This document shows positions 21,874 through 32,943 of a DNA stretch of 64,000 nt, piece after piece. A model generated the notes under the pieces. The model had not been told where the DNA came from. It did not search any database and saw nothing but the letters and a program-made list of their open reading frames with translations. The position numbers and the translations under genes are program-made. Position 1 is the stretch's first letter. Every line of letters starts with the position of its first letter. Source of the stretch: Alteromonadaceae bacterium (lineage in GTDB: Bacteria > Pseudomonadota > Gammaproteobacteria > Enterobacterales > Alteromonadaceae); assembly GCA_023301705.1 (NCBI GenBank), contig JALZUE010000056.1, positions 27,525-91,524 of the forward strand. Reading direction: 5' to 3'.

Positions 21874-23546
21874 TGTGTTGCTCCTGAACTCTTCTTAGGT
21901 TGTATTTCACGCTTAATACCAGAGTCAAAAATAAAGCTGTTAGGCTTTTTATTTAATTTATTAAATAAAGGTTTTAATTCATGTAATAAACCCGTTAACG
22001 CTGATAATGTCTTTTGCAATTCATCATAGCTTTGTGAGCCTGATGAATAATCTTGACTTAATATTGATACGTTATTTAATGTACTAAGTATTTGTTTGGT
22101 TAATTCTTCTTCATTTAAATTATCTAGTACATCAGAAAACTCATCAGTGACTTCTTGGAAATCTAATGCTGCAGTATTAAATTCACTAATTAATGAGTTA
22201 CTGTTATTAAGTACATCGTTTAAAGGGAGGCTATTTAATGTATCAATAAAGTTTTCAGCTTTTGCTGCAAGCTGTGTAAATTCGCCATCAACAGACGGTA
22301 TTACAGGCTGACCAGTATAGGTTTCAATGTTATCAACCGGTTGGTCATCGTAATGTTCTAATTGAACAAATAAGCTACCTGTCAATAAACTACCTGTTTT
22401 TAATATTGCTTTTAAGCCATCTTTGATCCACAAGTCATTACGTTCAGCTAATAATTCCCTCCCCTCATGGTTGTCAGGCATACCCATACGACCAGGTTGC
22501 ATACTAATTAAAATTGGGATTTTGAAACCTTTTTGTGTCATATCATGCTGTGTAGCTTCAGAAAGCATATTTGTATTAAGTACCTCTCCGACCTTAACCC
22601 CTCTATACTCTACAGGAGCGCCAACATTTAAGCCTCTGATAGTATCATTTACTAGAATGACAAAGGTTAATGCATGTTTGTAGCGCTGATCACTGGCCAA
22701 TTCATAATTAGGATAAATATCAAAGGTTTCATCTTCTTCTACACGTTCACCAAATGGCATGCCTTTGGGGACACTAAACGTTACACCATTAGTTAAAATA
22801 GTTTCTATGTTTCCAGTTTGTATACTTAAACCGTCAGCATTAAAATCAACAGTGTAACCACTTACATCCCAGAAACGCGTGTTTGCAGTTATAAGAGTAT
22901 GGTAAGGGGCTTTAATGAAAGCATCGTAATAAACGACTCTGTCTTCAAAGTCGAAGCTAGTATTTTCAAATTGCCCAACGGTTAAACCCTTATAAATAAT
23001 AGGGTCGCCACGTGAGTATGCAAACTGATCGTTACTGTTTAAAATAATACGTAAACCAGGTGTACCTAGAGGTGTAAGAGGTGGCTCGTTTAAGGCAGTG
23101 AAATGGGTACTTACTTCATCAGAAACACCTTCAGACATTTCAATATAAACACCAGAAATAAGAGTTTCTAAACCTGAAACACCAGTATGAGATATTCTAG
23201 GAGACACTAACCAAAATTGACTATCTTCATGTAACAAATAATCAGCTGACTTTGAAACTCGTAATGTTACAGTAACACCCTTGCTATGTTCATTTAGCTT
23301 AATTGATTTTATTTCGCCAATATCAACATTTTTAGCCTTTAGTTTTGTTTTACCAACTTGCATGCCTTGTGCATTATCAAAATCAATCGTAATTAAAGGG
23401 CCCTTAGTACTCCATTCGTAATAAACCATCCATAAGCCAATAAATACGGCAACAAAAGGAACTAACCAAATAATTGATATTCTTTTGGTTTTAGCTACTT
23501 TAGCTTCTAATGATGGTTCGGTGTTTTGTTTAGAGTTTTCTGTCAT
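21870..23546 (-). CDS. pqiB: PqiB-like MCE (MlaD-domain) protein
   Basis: N-terminal TM and three MCE-like repeats (GPLITIDFDNAQGMQVGKTKLKAKNVDIGEI, SRGDPIIYKGLTVGQ, NVGAPVEYRGVKVGEV). Confidence 0.9.
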   Translation of the reverse strand: MTENSKQNTEPSLEAKVAKTKRISIIWLVPFVAVFIGLWMVYYEWSTKGPLITIDFDNAQGMQVGKTKLKAKNVDIGEIKSIKLNEHSKGVTVTLRVSKSADYLLHEDSQFWLVSPRISHTGVSGLETLISGVYIEMSEGVSDEVSTHFTALNEPPLTPLGTPGLRIILNSNDQFAYSRGDPIIYKGLTVGQFENTSFDFEDRVVYYDAFIKAPYHTLITANTRFWDVSGYTVDFNADGLSIQTGNIETILTNGVTFSVPKGMPFGERVEEDETFDIYPNYELASDQRYKHALTFVILVNDTIRGLNVGAPVEYRGVKVGEVLNTNMLSEATQHDMTQKGFKIPILISMQPGRMGMPDNHEGRELLAERNDLWIKDGLKAILKTGSLLTGSLFVQLEHYDDQPVDNIETYTGQPVIPSVDGEFTQLAAKAENFIDTLNSLPLNDVLNNSNSLISEFNTAALDFQEVTDEFSDVLDNLNEEELTKQILSTLNNVSILSQDYSSGSQSYDELQKTLSALTGLLHELKPLFNKLNKKPNSFIFDSGIKREIQPKKSSGATQ

Positions 23547-24693
23547 GGGAGTCCTGCCAAATTAATTTTGGTTCAAAGGTCATTGCTGCTAGCATAGTAA
23601 TAACAACACTGCCAGAGAAGGCTAGTGTTGCAGCGCCAGGGTATATACTAATGGTATTACCTAATTGAATGAGTGAAGCTAAAATGATGACAACAAAAAC
23701 ATCTATCATTGACCAACGGCCTACCATTTCAGCAGCTCGGTAAAGCTTAGTTCTTTCATTGTGTAAAGAATTGTGAGATTTTTGTACGCTATAATTTAGC
23801 CAAGCTAAAGTAATAAACTTAGCTACAGGTACAGCAATACTGGCAATGAAAATAATAATGGCTATTGGATATGAGCCATGGTGCCATAATAATAAAACAC
23901 CACCAAAAATTGTGCTCGGATCTTCTTGACCCAATACCTGGGTATCCATAATGGGAAATGTATTTGCGGGGATATAAAATATAACAGCAGTAATTAATAA
24001 TGCCCATGTTTTTTGAATGCTAATACTTGGGTTAATTGGCTCATCTTTATGTAAATGGCTACCTTCAGAGCTCGTCTGTTTTTTTAGTTGATTAAAGCGC
24101 GAGTAAAATTCGTGTTTATCAATATGAAGTACTACGGCGGTCATCGATACAGCAAATAAACTTAATGATATAAAAGAAGGCCCAAGGCTAATATCAGCCA
24201 TTGCTAGAATTTTTACTAGACTGACTAATACACCTACTAAGAATATTTCTACCATTGCCCATGGTAATAACCAAAAAATTAATGTTAATACTTTATCACC
24301 ATAAGGAGGGAGTTTTTCTTTTTTTATGAAGCCTAAGAAGTAAATTAAACTACTTAAAATAAGTAATGGGATAATAAAAATAGTGAGTAACTGAATAACG
24401 GCAAGTATTCCGTAGTCATTTGAGAATAAAAAGTTGATGCTTTGAGTAACCGTTAATTTATTTTCTAGACCTTGGGCTGAAAAAGACAAAAATTCAAAGG
24501 GGATAGAGGCTATCAAGAAAATAATTGCAGATACTGATAATGCCAAAATTCGTTCGGTTGAGTTTTTATGTTTTGTGGTTAATACAAAACCACAACGAGG
24601 GCATAGTGCTTTTTCGCCAATATTCAATTTAGGTAAGTTAACATGCAACCCACATTCATGGCAGGAACATTGTAAATCGTTGCTTACGTTCAT
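23530..24693 (-). CDS. pqiA: PqiA-like integral membrane protein
   Basis: N-terminal zinc-ribbon cysteines CSCHECGLH...CPRCGF, multiple TMs, GRWSMIDVFVVIILASLIQLG. Confidence 0.92.
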   Translation of the reverse strand: MNVSNDLQCSCHECGLHVNLPKLNIGEKALCPRCGFVLTTKHKNSTERILALSVSAIIFLIASIPFEFLSFSAQGLENKLTVTQSINFLFSNDYGILAVIQLLTIFIIPLLILSSLIYFLGFIKKEKLPPYGDKVLTLIFWLLPWAMVEIFLVGVLVSLVKILAMADISLGPSFISLSLFAVSMTAVVLHIDKHEFYSRFNQLKKQTSSEGSHLHKDEPINPSISIQKTWALLITAVIFYIPANTFPIMDTQVLGQEDPSTIFGGVLLLWHHGSYPIAIIIFIASIAVPVAKFITLAWLNYSVQKSHNSLHNERTKLYRAAEMVGRWSMIDVFVVIILASLIQLGNTISIYPGAATLAFSGSVVITMLAAMTFEPKLIWQDSHDRKL

Positions 24694-24833
24694 CTAACTC
24701 CCTAAAATGAAAACTAAATAATATCGGTAAAGTTATCGTTATTGATTAAAAATAATGTATTAGAATACCCAATATAACGTAAATACCTCAAATAGATAAG
24801 AGCAAATTAATATTATATGTTTAAAAAGTAAAC

Positions 24834-25481
24834 TTATAAGTAAAACATCATCGCAAAATGACATGCGGCAGCTAATAATACGAATATGTGCCAAATAGCA
24901 TGGTTATACAGAATACTTTTCTTTACATAAAAAAATACACCTGAGCTGTAAAGTAAACCACCTGATAATAAAAGAATAAGTCCTTGAATAGGCAATGCAA
25001 TGTAGAGCTTGTTAATGATAAAAAGTGACATAAACCCCATACCTAAATAAGTCGATAAAGATAATACTTTATATTGTGTGCCAAAAATCACCTTAAATAT
25101 AATGCCTAATGTCGCTAATCCCCAGATAACTATTAGTAAATTCTTCGTTAATGACCCTTCGAATAAAGTGACTAGTAAAGGTGTATAAGTACCGGCGATT
25201 AATAAATATATAGCGCAGTGATCAAGTGTTTTAAATTTACGTTTTAAGTTAGTAGTTTTAACTGCGTGATAAAAAGTAGAAGCGAGTAATAAGGTGATTA
25301 ATGAGCAACCATAAATAAAAAATGCAATAAGTCTGCTGATGTTAGTTTGGTTGAATTCATGAGCGAATAAGAAAAACAAACCAATAACCGCAAATAAGGC
25401 ACCAACACCATGAGTTAATGTATTAGCTAACTCTTCTTTTGCAGAGTAGGTTGAATCTGTTTTTAATGGTGAGGTAGGCAT
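24834..25481 (-). CDS. trhA: Hemolysin III / TrhA (YqfA) family membrane protein
   Basis: EELANTLTHGVGALFAVIGL, STFYHAV, LDHCAIYLLIAGTYTP, HAIWHIFVLLAAACHF. Confidence 0.92.
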   Translation of the reverse strand: MPTSPLKTDSTYSAKEELANTLTHGVGALFAVIGLFFLFAHEFNQTNISRLIAFFIYGCSLITLLLASTFYHAVKTTNLKRKFKTLDHCAIYLLIAGTYTPLLVTLFEGSLTKNLLIVIWGLATLGIIFKVIFGTQYKVLSLSTYLGMGFMSLFIINKLYIALPIQGLILLLSGGLLYSSGVFFYVKKSILYNHAIWHIFVLLAAACHFAMMFYL

Positions 25482-25654
25482 AATTTACTACTCTTATAGT
25501 TAGTAGTAATGTAACTACAATTATAGCCAGCAGGTGCAAAGCATATTTGGTTAAGGTAACAGAACCAAACAATGATTGTAAGTGAGCCTACTTTTTATTA
25601 TTTATGCATATAAACTGATTATAAATAACTTTTAACAGAGATATAAATATGCTA

Positions 25655-25670
25655 CTGTTTATTCATACAG
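25655..25670. promoter_or_regulatory. LexA/SOS box upstream of yebG (CTGTTTATTCATACAG)
   Basis: CTGT-N8-ACAG matches the gammaproteobacterial LexA box; upstream of an SOS-family gene. Confidence 0.85.
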
Positions 25671-25780
25671 TTCCTGTGTGCTATATCATTTTAGTCTGGT
25701 TTCTAACATTCTAACTCTTAATTGTTTAGAAATGTGTTTACTAATTAACTTTGTAGCTTAAATATTATTGAGGAAATCTA

Positions 25781-26095
25781 ATGGCAGTTGAAAGTCGCTT
25801 TGTTGTAATAAGAAATGGTGTGGAGGTTCAAACGTTCATGGATAAAAAAACAGCAGATGATTATGACAAAATGTTGGATATTGCTGATAATTTAATGGGA
25901 GTTTTTAATAAGGCACCAGTAGAGCTATCAGAAGACGTTATCGAAGAGCTTAGTATTTATTTAGCACAAAATAGAGATGATGTACTTGTTGCTATTCAAG
26001 CTAAAAAAGCCGCAGTAAAAAAGGCAGCTAAATCAGCAACAAAACCAGCGACTAAGAAAGATACAGCTGACGCTAACAATGAAGATATAAAGTAA
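25781..26095 (+). CDS. yebG: YebG family protein (SOS-associated)
   Basis: MAVESRFVVIRNGVEVQTFMDKKTADDYDKMLDIADNL resembles YebG; LexA box upstream. Confidence 0.9.
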   Translation: MAVESRFVVIRNGVEVQTFMDKKTADDYDKMLDIADNLMGVFNKAPVELSEDVIEELSIYLAQNRDDVLVAIQAKKAAVKKAAKSATKPATKKDTADANNEDIK

Positions 26096-26158
26096 TTCAT
26101 TATTTTTGTTTTTAGCGATATTTGATCAAGAATTATTCATTAAGTTACAAATACAATT

Positions 26159-26905
26159 GTGTTTAACTATCAATTATACTTTAGTAAAAAACGTAAAACG
26201 CTAGGACTACAAGTCAAAAAAGGGCAGCTGACTGTTCGTGCGCCGAGTTTTTTAACAGAAGCACAAGTGGAAGCGTTTGTTCTAAGTAAGAAGTTATGGA
26301 TAGAAAAGAAGCTAGCATTATCTCAACAGCCCGACATTAAAAGTACATCTACTTTTGATTACTCTGATGGTGATACTTTATTTGTTTTCGGTATAAAACG
26401 AATTATATCTATTCAACAACAACGCTTAGTTCATGAAAAACAGAACCCGCTAAACAATACTTCAGATGTAGATTCCAATATTACGTTGACATCGCAGCAA
26501 CTTATTATCACTTTACCTACTGAGCAATATCATGCTTCAGATAGGCGTTTATTTGTTAGAGCAATACTTCAGCAATGGTTTGATGAGCAGATTTCCCAGT
26601 ATGTATTAAGTGTATTACCTGTATTTGAGCAGCAAATGAACTTGTTTTCTCAAGGTGTTAAATTTCGTATTTATAAGTCAAGGTGGGGAAGTTGTAATAG
26701 TAGGCAGCAATTAACCTTTAATAGCTTGCTAGCCATGGCACCACATTACGTTATTGATTATGTAATAATTCACGAATTAGCGCATATTAAACACATGAAT
26801 CATTCAATCATTTTTTGGCAATTAGTTGATTGTTATTGTCATCAGGTTGATAGCGCAAAAACTTGGCTTAAAGCACATCATAAAGTTCTTCATTTACCAG
26901 ATTAA
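26159..26905 (+). CDS. YgjP-like / M48-type metallopeptidase domain protein; GTG start
   Basis: SRWGSCN...LTFNSLLAMAPHYVIDYVIIHELAHIKHMNHSIIFW with HELAH zinc motif. Confidence 0.88.
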   Translation: MFNYQLYFSKKRKTLGLQVKKGQLTVRAPSFLTEAQVEAFVLSKKLWIEKKLALSQQPDIKSTSTFDYSDGDTLFVFGIKRIISIQQQRLVHEKQNPLNNTSDVDSNITLTSQQLIITLPTEQYHASDRRLFVRAILQQWFDEQISQYVLSVLPVFEQQMNLFSQGVKFRIYKSRWGSCNSRQQLTFNSLLAMAPHYVIDYVIIHELAHIKHMNHSIIFWQLVDCYCHQVDSAKTWLKAHHKVLHLPD

Positions 26906-27023
26906 ATAACTTAAATTTCGTTATTATTTTATCTTTATTGTTACTTCTTTTATATCTACGATTAGTTGGCGTTTTAAACGTTTTTTTGTTGACAAAACTA
27001 CACTTTTCAGGCATTTTATCGCC

Positions 27024-27095
27024 ATGAAAAATATTACCAGCCAAACCATCATTATTATTACTACCACCCGTACTGGGATGGTGGTCAACGGCTGA
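27024..27095 (+). CDS. thrL: thr operon leader peptide MKNITSQTIIIITTTRTGMVVNG (23 aa)
   Basis: Run of Ile/Thr codons directly upstream of a terminator hairpin and thrABC. Confidence 0.88.
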   Translation: MKNITSQTIIIITTTRTGMVVNG

Positions 27096-27118
27096 CATGT
27101 AAAAGATTAAATTACTGT

Positions 27119-27151
27119 TAAAGCTCGTGACCAAAGGTTACGGGCTTTTTC
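27119..27151 (+). terminator. thr operon attenuator
   Basis: AAGCTCGTGACC-aaa-GGTTACGGGCTTTTT between thrL and thrA. Confidence 0.85.
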
Positions 27152-27171
27152 ATTATATAGGGGAAGCAAAA

Positions 27172-29628
27172 ATGCGAGTTTTAAAATTTGGCGGTTCTTC
27201 ACTTGCTGGCGCAGAAAAGTTTGTGCAAGTGGCTCAAATTATCCAAAATAAACGTAAAGAATCACCAGTTGCGGTTGTTGTTTCTGCACCACAAGGTGTA
27301 ACAAACCACTTAGTTGCATTGGCAAATAGTTCTATTGATACAGCACAAATAGAACAAGGTTTAAGTCACTTTAAACAAGCAATTACTACCATTATTGACG
27401 GTTTATCTTCAAGCGTTTCAGGTTTTGAACGTTCAACAGCGGATGCTGCGTTACAAAGCAATGAATTAGAGTTACGTCATTACTTAGAAGGAACCGTGTT
27501 ATTAAAATACTGTCCTGAACATATTGTTGCTCGTATTATTAGTACTGGTGAGCGCTTAAGTGTTGCATTATTAAGCTCTATTTTAACAGCTCAAAAGCAA
27601 GATGTATTAACGCTTTCTCCTGAAAAATTCTTATTTACTAATGATTCATCACTCAATGCTATTGCTGATTTAGTTAAATCTAAAGAGCAGTTTGAAGCCG
27701 CTTATGGTGAAATTAGTAACATTGCAGTTATGCCTGGCTTTATTGGTGTGAATAGTCAAAATGAAGTGACTACGCTAGGTCGTAATGGTTCTGATTATTC
27801 AGCTGCTGTTCTAGCGGTCTGTTCACAAGCAGAGTGTTGTGAAATTTGGACTGACGTTGACGGTGTATTTAACGCTGACCCTCGTTCAATCAAAGAAGCA
27901 AGCTTAATTGATTACTTGTCGTATCAAGAAGCAATGGAGCTATCTTATTTCGGCGCTTCTGTATTACACCCAAAAACAATTGGCCCAATTGCTCAGCATC
28001 ATATTCCTTGTTTAATTAAAAACACAGGTAACCCTGAAGCACCAGGTACGTTAATTGCCAACGAAAGTGATAACAAAAATATTGTTAAAGCTATTTCAAA
28101 CCTAGATGACTTAACGATGGTTAATGTCTCAGGCCCAGGTATGAAAGGCATGGTTGGCATGGCAAGCAGAGTATTTGCAACAATGAGTAAAGAAAATGTA
28201 TCGTTAGTCATGATTAGCCAATCATCTAGCGAATATTGCATTAGTTTTTGTATTCATACTGCTGACAAAGCAAGAGCTGAAGAAAGCTTAAAAGAAGAAT
28301 TTGAATTAGAATTATTAAATGGCTTATTAGAGCCTATTGAACTTCGTGACAATTTATCAATTGTTTGTTTAGTGGGTGATGGCATGCAACAACAACAAGG
28401 TGTTGCGGCTAAATTCTTTACTTCTTTGGCGCAAGCACGTGTGAATGTTATTGCTATTGCGCAAGATTCATCTGAACGTAGCATTTGTGTTGTGATTGAA
28501 GAACGCAAATGTACTGACGCAATTAAAGTTGCTCACCAAAACTTCTTTACTAAACGCCCAACTATTGATGTGTTTTTAGTGGGCTGTGGTGTAGTTGGTA
28601 GTGAGTTAATTGAACAAATTAAACGTCAGCAACAAACATTAAAAGCTCAAAACATTGATTGTAAAGTATATGGTATTGCTACATCTAAAGGTATGTCTTT
28701 AAACAACGACGGTATCAATTTAGATGAATGGAAAGCAGCATTAGGTCAAAATACCGTTGAACTATCAGCGGCAAACTTAAAGTCATTTGTTCGTAATAAT
28801 CATTTAATTAACCCTGTATTAGTTGATTGTACATCGAACGAAGCGTTAGCAATGAGCTATGTTGATTATTTATCTGAAGGCTTCCACGTTGTTACGCCAA
28901 ACAAAAAATCAAATACTGATTCTTGGGAGTATTACCAAGAATTACGTAGTGCAGCACAACAAACTAACCGTCGTTTCTTATATGAAACTACCGTAGGTGC
29001 TGGCTTGCCAGTGATTGATACATTACAAGGCTTAATTAAAGCAGGTGATGAATTACAACAGTTTGAAGGTGTTTTATCAGGTTCGTTATCATACATTTTT
29101 GGTAAGCTTGATGAAGGTATGTCTATCTCACAGGCAACGTCTATTGCGAAAGACAATGGTTTTACAGAACCAGATCCTCGTGACGATCTAAGTGGAATGG
29201 ATGTAGCGCGTAAGCTACTAATTATGGCACGTGAGTCAGGCATGCAACTTGAAATGTCTGATATTGATGTTGAATCAGCATTACCGGCAGACTTTGACGC
29301 AAACGGTTCTATTGATGAGTTTATGACAAACTTATCATCTATCGACAGTGTGTATGCAGAAAAAGTTGCTGCGGCCACAGCTGAAGGTAAAGTTCTTCGT
29401 TATATTGGTAATATTGTTGACGGAAAGTGCAAAGTATCAATTGAAGCAGTAGGTACTGATCACCCATTATTTAGCATTAAAGACGGTGAGAATGCTTTAG
29501 CAATTAAATCACGTTATTACCAGCCATTACCATTTGTTTTACGTGGTTACGGTGCTGGCGCTGCGGTAACTGCAGCGGGTGTTTTTGGTGATGTATTAAG
29601 AACGCTTGCTTGGGAGCAAACGCTATAA
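27172..29628 (+). CDS. thrA: Bifunctional aspartokinase I / homoserine dehydrogenase I; start moved from 27127 to 27172
   Basis: [20 protein letters not shown] region, C-terminal HDH ([39 protein letters not shown]); operon context. Confidence 0.97.
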   Translation: MRVLKFGGSSLAGAEKFVQVAQIIQNKRKESPVAVVVSAPQGVTNHLVALANSSIDTAQIEQGLSHFKQAITTIIDGLSSSVSGFERSTADAALQSNELELRHYLEGTVLLKYCPEHIVARIISTGERLSVALLSSILTAQKQDVLTLSPEKFLFTNDSSLNAIADLVKSKEQFEAAYGEISNIAVMPGFIGVNSQNEVTTLGRNGSDYSAAVLAVCSQAECCEIWTDVDGVFNADPRSIKEASLIDYLSYQEAMELSYFGASVLHPKTIGPIAQHHIPCLIKNTGNPEAPGTLIANESDNKNIVKAISNLDDLTMVNVSGPGMKGMVGMASRVFATMSKENVSLVMISQSSSEYCISFCIHTADKARAEESLKEEFELELLNGLLEPIELRDNLSIVCLVGDGMQQQQGVAAKFFTSLAQARVNVIAIAQDSSERSICVVIEERKCTDAIKVAHQNFFTKRPTIDVFLVGCGVVGSELIEQIKRQQQTLKAQNIDCKVYGIATSKGMSLNNDGINLDEWKAALGQNTVELSAANLKSFVRNNHLINPVLVDCTSNEALAMSYVDYLSEGFHVVTPNKKSNTDSWEYYQELRSAAQQTNRRFLYETTVGAGLPVIDTLQGLIKAGDELQQFEGVLSGSLSYIFGKLDEGMSISQATSIAKDNGFTEPDPRDDLSGMDVARKLLIMARESGMQLEMSDIDVESALPADFDANGSIDEFMTNLSSIDSVYAEKVAAATAEGKVLRYIGNIVDGKCKVSIEAVGTDHPLFSIKDGENALAIKSRYYQPLPFVLRGYGAGAAVTAAGVFGDVLRTLAWEQTL

Positions 29629-30587
29629 TGACCCATTCAATTTTTGCTCCAGCATCAATTGGCAATGTGAGTGTTGGCTTCGATATTTTAGGCATGGCAG
29701 TAAAGCCTGTTGATGGTACTTTACTTGGCGATGTTGTTTCTATTGAAGCAGCATCAGAAAACACATTATCAGTTGTTGGTGCCTTTGCTAATAAATTGCC
29801 TAGCGATCCGAAAGAAAATATTGTGTGGCAGTGTATTGAGTTATTCGACAAATATTTAGTTGAAGCGTCTCATACAGTGCAAACAGTTAAATTGACACTT
29901 GATAAAAAAATGCCAGTAGGCAGTGGTTTAGGTTCAAGTGCATGTTCCGTTGTAGCTGCATTACACGCACTAAACGTGTTTTATAAAAAACCATTTAATG
30001 ACATGCTAATGTTAACGATGATGGGTGAAATGGAAGCTAAAATTAGTGGTAGCTTACATTACGATAATGTTGCTCCGTGCTTTTTAGGTGGTTTGCAACT
30101 TATGCTACCTAGTACAGTAAATGTTACACGTACATTACCTGGTTTTAGTGATTACTATTACATTATGGCTTACCCAGGTATTGAAGTGTCAACTCGTGCA
30201 GCTCGTGAGGTACTTCCAACAAGTTATTCTCGTGCAGATGTAGTGACCTTTGGCCAAAATTTAGCAGCATTTGTTGATGCATGTCATCGTCAAGATGCAG
30301 AGCAAGCCTTTGCAAAATTTAATGATGTAGTTGCTGAACCTTACCGTAGTCACTTATTACCAGGTTTTGATAATGCTCGTAAAGAGCTACTTAGCATGGG
30401 TAGTGTTGCCGTAGGTATATCTGGCTCTGGTCCAACATTATTTGCTATATGCAATGATGCAGTTAAAGCCGAGCAACAAGCGCAATGGTTAAAAGAACAT
30501 TATGTTCAAAATGAATTAGGTTTTGTACATGTTTGTCGTTTAGATGAACAAGGTGCTATTGAATTATCAGATGCTAGCGCATCGTAA
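29628..30587 (+). CDS. thrB: Homoserine kinase; start at ATG 29628 overlapping thrA stop
   Basis: GHMP kinase motif PVGSGLGSSACSVVAALHALN; VGISGSGPTLFAI. Confidence 0.96.
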   Translation: MTHSIFAPASIGNVSVGFDILGMAVKPVDGTLLGDVVSIEAASENTLSVVGAFANKLPSDPKENIVWQCIELFDKYLVEASHTVQTVKLTLDKKMPVGSGLGSSACSVVAALHALNVFYKKPFNDMLMLTMMGEMEAKISGSLHYDNVAPCFLGGLQLMLPSTVNVTRTLPGFSDYYYIMAYPGIEVSTRAAREVLPTSYSRADVVTFGQNLAAFVDACHRQDAEQAFAKFNDVVAEPYRSHLLPGFDNARKELLSMGSVAVGISGSGPTLFAICNDAVKAEQQAQWLKEHYVQNELGFVHVCRLDEQGAIELSDASAS

Positions 30588-30596
30588 GGATTAACT

Positions 30597-31907
30597 GTGA
30601 AATTTTATAACTTAAAAGAAAACGACGAACAGGTAAGTTTTGCACAAGCAGTAAAACAAGGCTTAGGTAAAAACCAAGGTTTATTTTTTCCTGAAACAAT
30701 TCCTACGTTTGATAATATCGATGAATTATTGGCTATGCCATTAGTTGAGCGTAGCATTCAAGTATTAAAGCCGTTTGTTGAAGAGTCTTTAACTGACGAA
30801 GAGCTAACAGAAGTTGTGACTAATGCTTTTAATTTCTCTGCGCCTATCACGCATGTTAATGATAATACTGCATCGTTAGAGCTTTTTCATGGTCCAACGT
30901 TAGCCTTTAAAGACTTTGGTGCTCGCTTTATGGCGCAGTGTTTACAAAAGTTTAGTAATGGTAAAAAAATTACTATCTTAACGGCTACATCAGGAGACAC
31001 TGGTGCGGCAGTAGCACACGCTTTTTACGGCATTGAAAATATAGAAGTAGTGATTTTATACCCGAAAGGTAGAATTAGCTTACTGCAAGAAAAAATGTTT
31101 ACAACGCTAGGTGGAAACATTAAAACAATTGCAGTTGAATCTGATTTTGATGCTTGCCAGGCTCTTGTGAAAGATTCATTTAACGATGAAGAGCTGAAGC
31201 AAACAATTGGTTTAAACTCAGCTAATTCAATTAATATTAGTCGCTTATTAGCTCAAATTTGTTACTACTTTGAAGCGGTAGCGCAATTAAAAACAGCAAG
31301 TGTTGATGGTAAAATTACACAAGCACAGTTTGATAACATTGTATTTTCAATTCCAAGTGGTAATTTTGGTAACCTAACGGCAGGTGTATTAGGTAAAATT
31401 TTAGGTTTACCTATTAAACGTTTTATCGCAGCAACGAATGCTAACGATACAGTACCACGTTATTTAGAAACAGGTGAATGGTCACCGAATGATACCGTTG
31501 CTACTATTTCTAATGCGATGGACGTTAGTAATCCAAATAACTGGCCACGTGTTGAATTTATGTTAAAGTCAGGCTTTATACCTCAAGACAGTGTATCTTC
31601 GGTTTCAATTGACGAAGAAGAAACACAAATGACGGTGACAAAGTTAAATGCAGAAGGTTATGTAAGTGAACCTCATGCCGCAGTTGCTTATAAAGCATTA
31701 AAATACAGCATGACTGAAGATGAGTATGGTGTATTTTTAGGTACAGCACATCCGGCTAAGTTTAAAGAAGTGGTAGAAAGTATTTTAGGCAACCCTATTG
31801 GTTTACCTAAAGAGCTTGCTGATTGTGCAAGTGAAACTATTTTATCATCAGAAATGCAGGCAGACTTTGCTCAGTTAAGAGCTTTTTTATTAGCAAATAA
31901 TAGCTAA
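30597..31907 (+). CDS. thrC: Threonine synthase; GTG start
   Basis: MKFYNLKENDEQVSFAQAVKQGLGKNQGLFFP; PLP motif LAFKDFGARFM; TATSGDTGAAVAHAF. Confidence 0.97.
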   Translation: MKFYNLKENDEQVSFAQAVKQGLGKNQGLFFPETIPTFDNIDELLAMPLVERSIQVLKPFVEESLTDEELTEVVTNAFNFSAPITHVNDNTASLELFHGPTLAFKDFGARFMAQCLQKFSNGKKITILTATSGDTGAAVAHAFYGIENIEVVILYPKGRISLLQEKMFTTLGGNIKTIAVESDFDACQALVKDSFNDEELKQTIGLNSANSINISRLLAQICYYFEAVAQLKTASVDGKITQAQFDNIVFSIPSGNFGNLTAGVLGKILGLPIKRFIAATNANDTVPRYLETGEWSPNDTVATISNAMDVSNPNNWPRVEFMLKSGFIPQDSVSSVSIDEEETQMTVTKLNAEGYVSEPHAAVAYKALKYSMTEDEYGVFLGTAHPAKFKEVVESILGNPIGLPKELADCASETILSSEMQADFAQLRAFLLANNS

Positions 31908-31934
31908 TTACTTGAACTCACTTTCTGAATAAAC

Positions 31935-31967
31935 TAAAAACCTGATGATAACATCAGGTTTTTTTAT
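31935..31967. terminator. Bidirectional terminator downstream of thrC
   Basis: TAAAAACCTGATG-ataa-CATCAGGTTTTTTTA. Confidence 0.9.
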
Positions 31968-31994
31968 GCCTTTTTAATAAGTTTGCAGCTTAAT

Positions 31995-32927
31995 TTACAT
32001 GCTTTTAAATTTAGCAATGTTTTGTGCAATTAAGTTAATTAGCTTTTGTTGTGCTTGCTGACTAGACCATGCAATATGCGCTGTAACAATCAAATTACTA
32101 GGCATGCTTTGTAATAAAATATGTTCACTACTTGGTGGCTCTTGAGTGAGAACATCTAAAATAGCACCACCGATCAAATGATTTTTAAGAGCATAAGCTA
32201 ATGCATCTTCATCAATAATTGCACCTCTAGCTGTATTTATTAACAGTGCATGTGATTGCATTTTTTCAAAAACAGAATGAGAAAATAACTTCTCTGTATC
32301 TGGCGTTTGAGGGCAATGTAATGAAACAATATCTGCCTGCTCTAACATAGCATCAAAGCTTACTCTCCCCGTTCTGATAGGCTGGTGATTTAATCGTTCT
32401 GCAATTAGCACTTTCATACCAAAAGCAATAGCAACTTTTTCAATTTGTTTGGCGATATCACCATAACCTACTAAGCCAATTGTTTTTGAACTAAGTTCAT
32501 CAAACTTTGATGCATGTATACAGAAGGTCTGACTATTTGACCATTCACCACGGTTAGCTTTTTGGCTATTTTCAGCTGTTTTAGTGAAAAAATTAAGTAA
32601 TCCAGTAAAGACATACTGACTTACTGATGAAGTGGAGTAACCAGCTACATTCATTACAACGATGTTATGCTTTTTAGCTGCGTTTATATCTATATTGTTA
32701 GTGCCAGTTGCAGCGACACAAATAAGTTTTAATTTAGGTAATTTAGCCATAATGTCGCTATTAATAATGACCTTGTTAGTAATAATTACATCGACATCGC
32801 AACAGCGTTTTAGTACATCACAAGCTTGGGTCGTAGGATATAAGGTTAAATTATCTAGTTGGTCTGCAATTACATCCATTGAAATACTGGGAATAAATGT
32901 TTGTTGATCTAAAAATACTGCTTTCAT
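31995..32927 (-). CDS. D-2-hydroxyacid dehydrogenase; start moved to MKAVFLDQQTFIPSIS
   Basis: NAD-binding GLVGYGDIAKQIEKVAIAFGMKV; LHCPQTPDTEKLF; LINTARGAIIDEDALAYAL. Confidence 0.9.
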   Translation of the reverse strand: MKAVFLDQQTFIPSISMDVIADQLDNLTLYPTTQACDVLKRCCDVDVIITNKVIINSDIMAKLPKLKLICVAATGTNNIDINAAKKHNIVVMNVAGYSTSSVSQYVFTGLLNFFTKTAENSQKANRGEWSNSQTFCIHASKFDELSSKTIGLVGYGDIAKQIEKVAIAFGMKVLIAERLNHQPIRTGRVSFDAMLEQADIVSLHCPQTPDTEKLFSHSVFEKMQSHALLINTARGAIIDEDALAYALKNHLIGGAILDVLTQEPPSSEHILLQSMPSNLIVTAHIAWSSQQAQQKLINLIAQNIAKFKSM

Positions 32928-32943
32928 GATGCCTACTTTTAAA

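Noticed and set aside
26868-27134. 81-90 aa class minus-strand ORF (88 aa) across the thr leader region
   Set aside because: It is antisense to the thrL/attenuator region and has no protein-family look; thrL on the plus strand explains the sequence
28932-29378. 148-aa minus-strand ORF inside thrA
   Set aside because: Antisense to a well-supported gene, with Ser/Ala-rich composition typical of shadow ORFs
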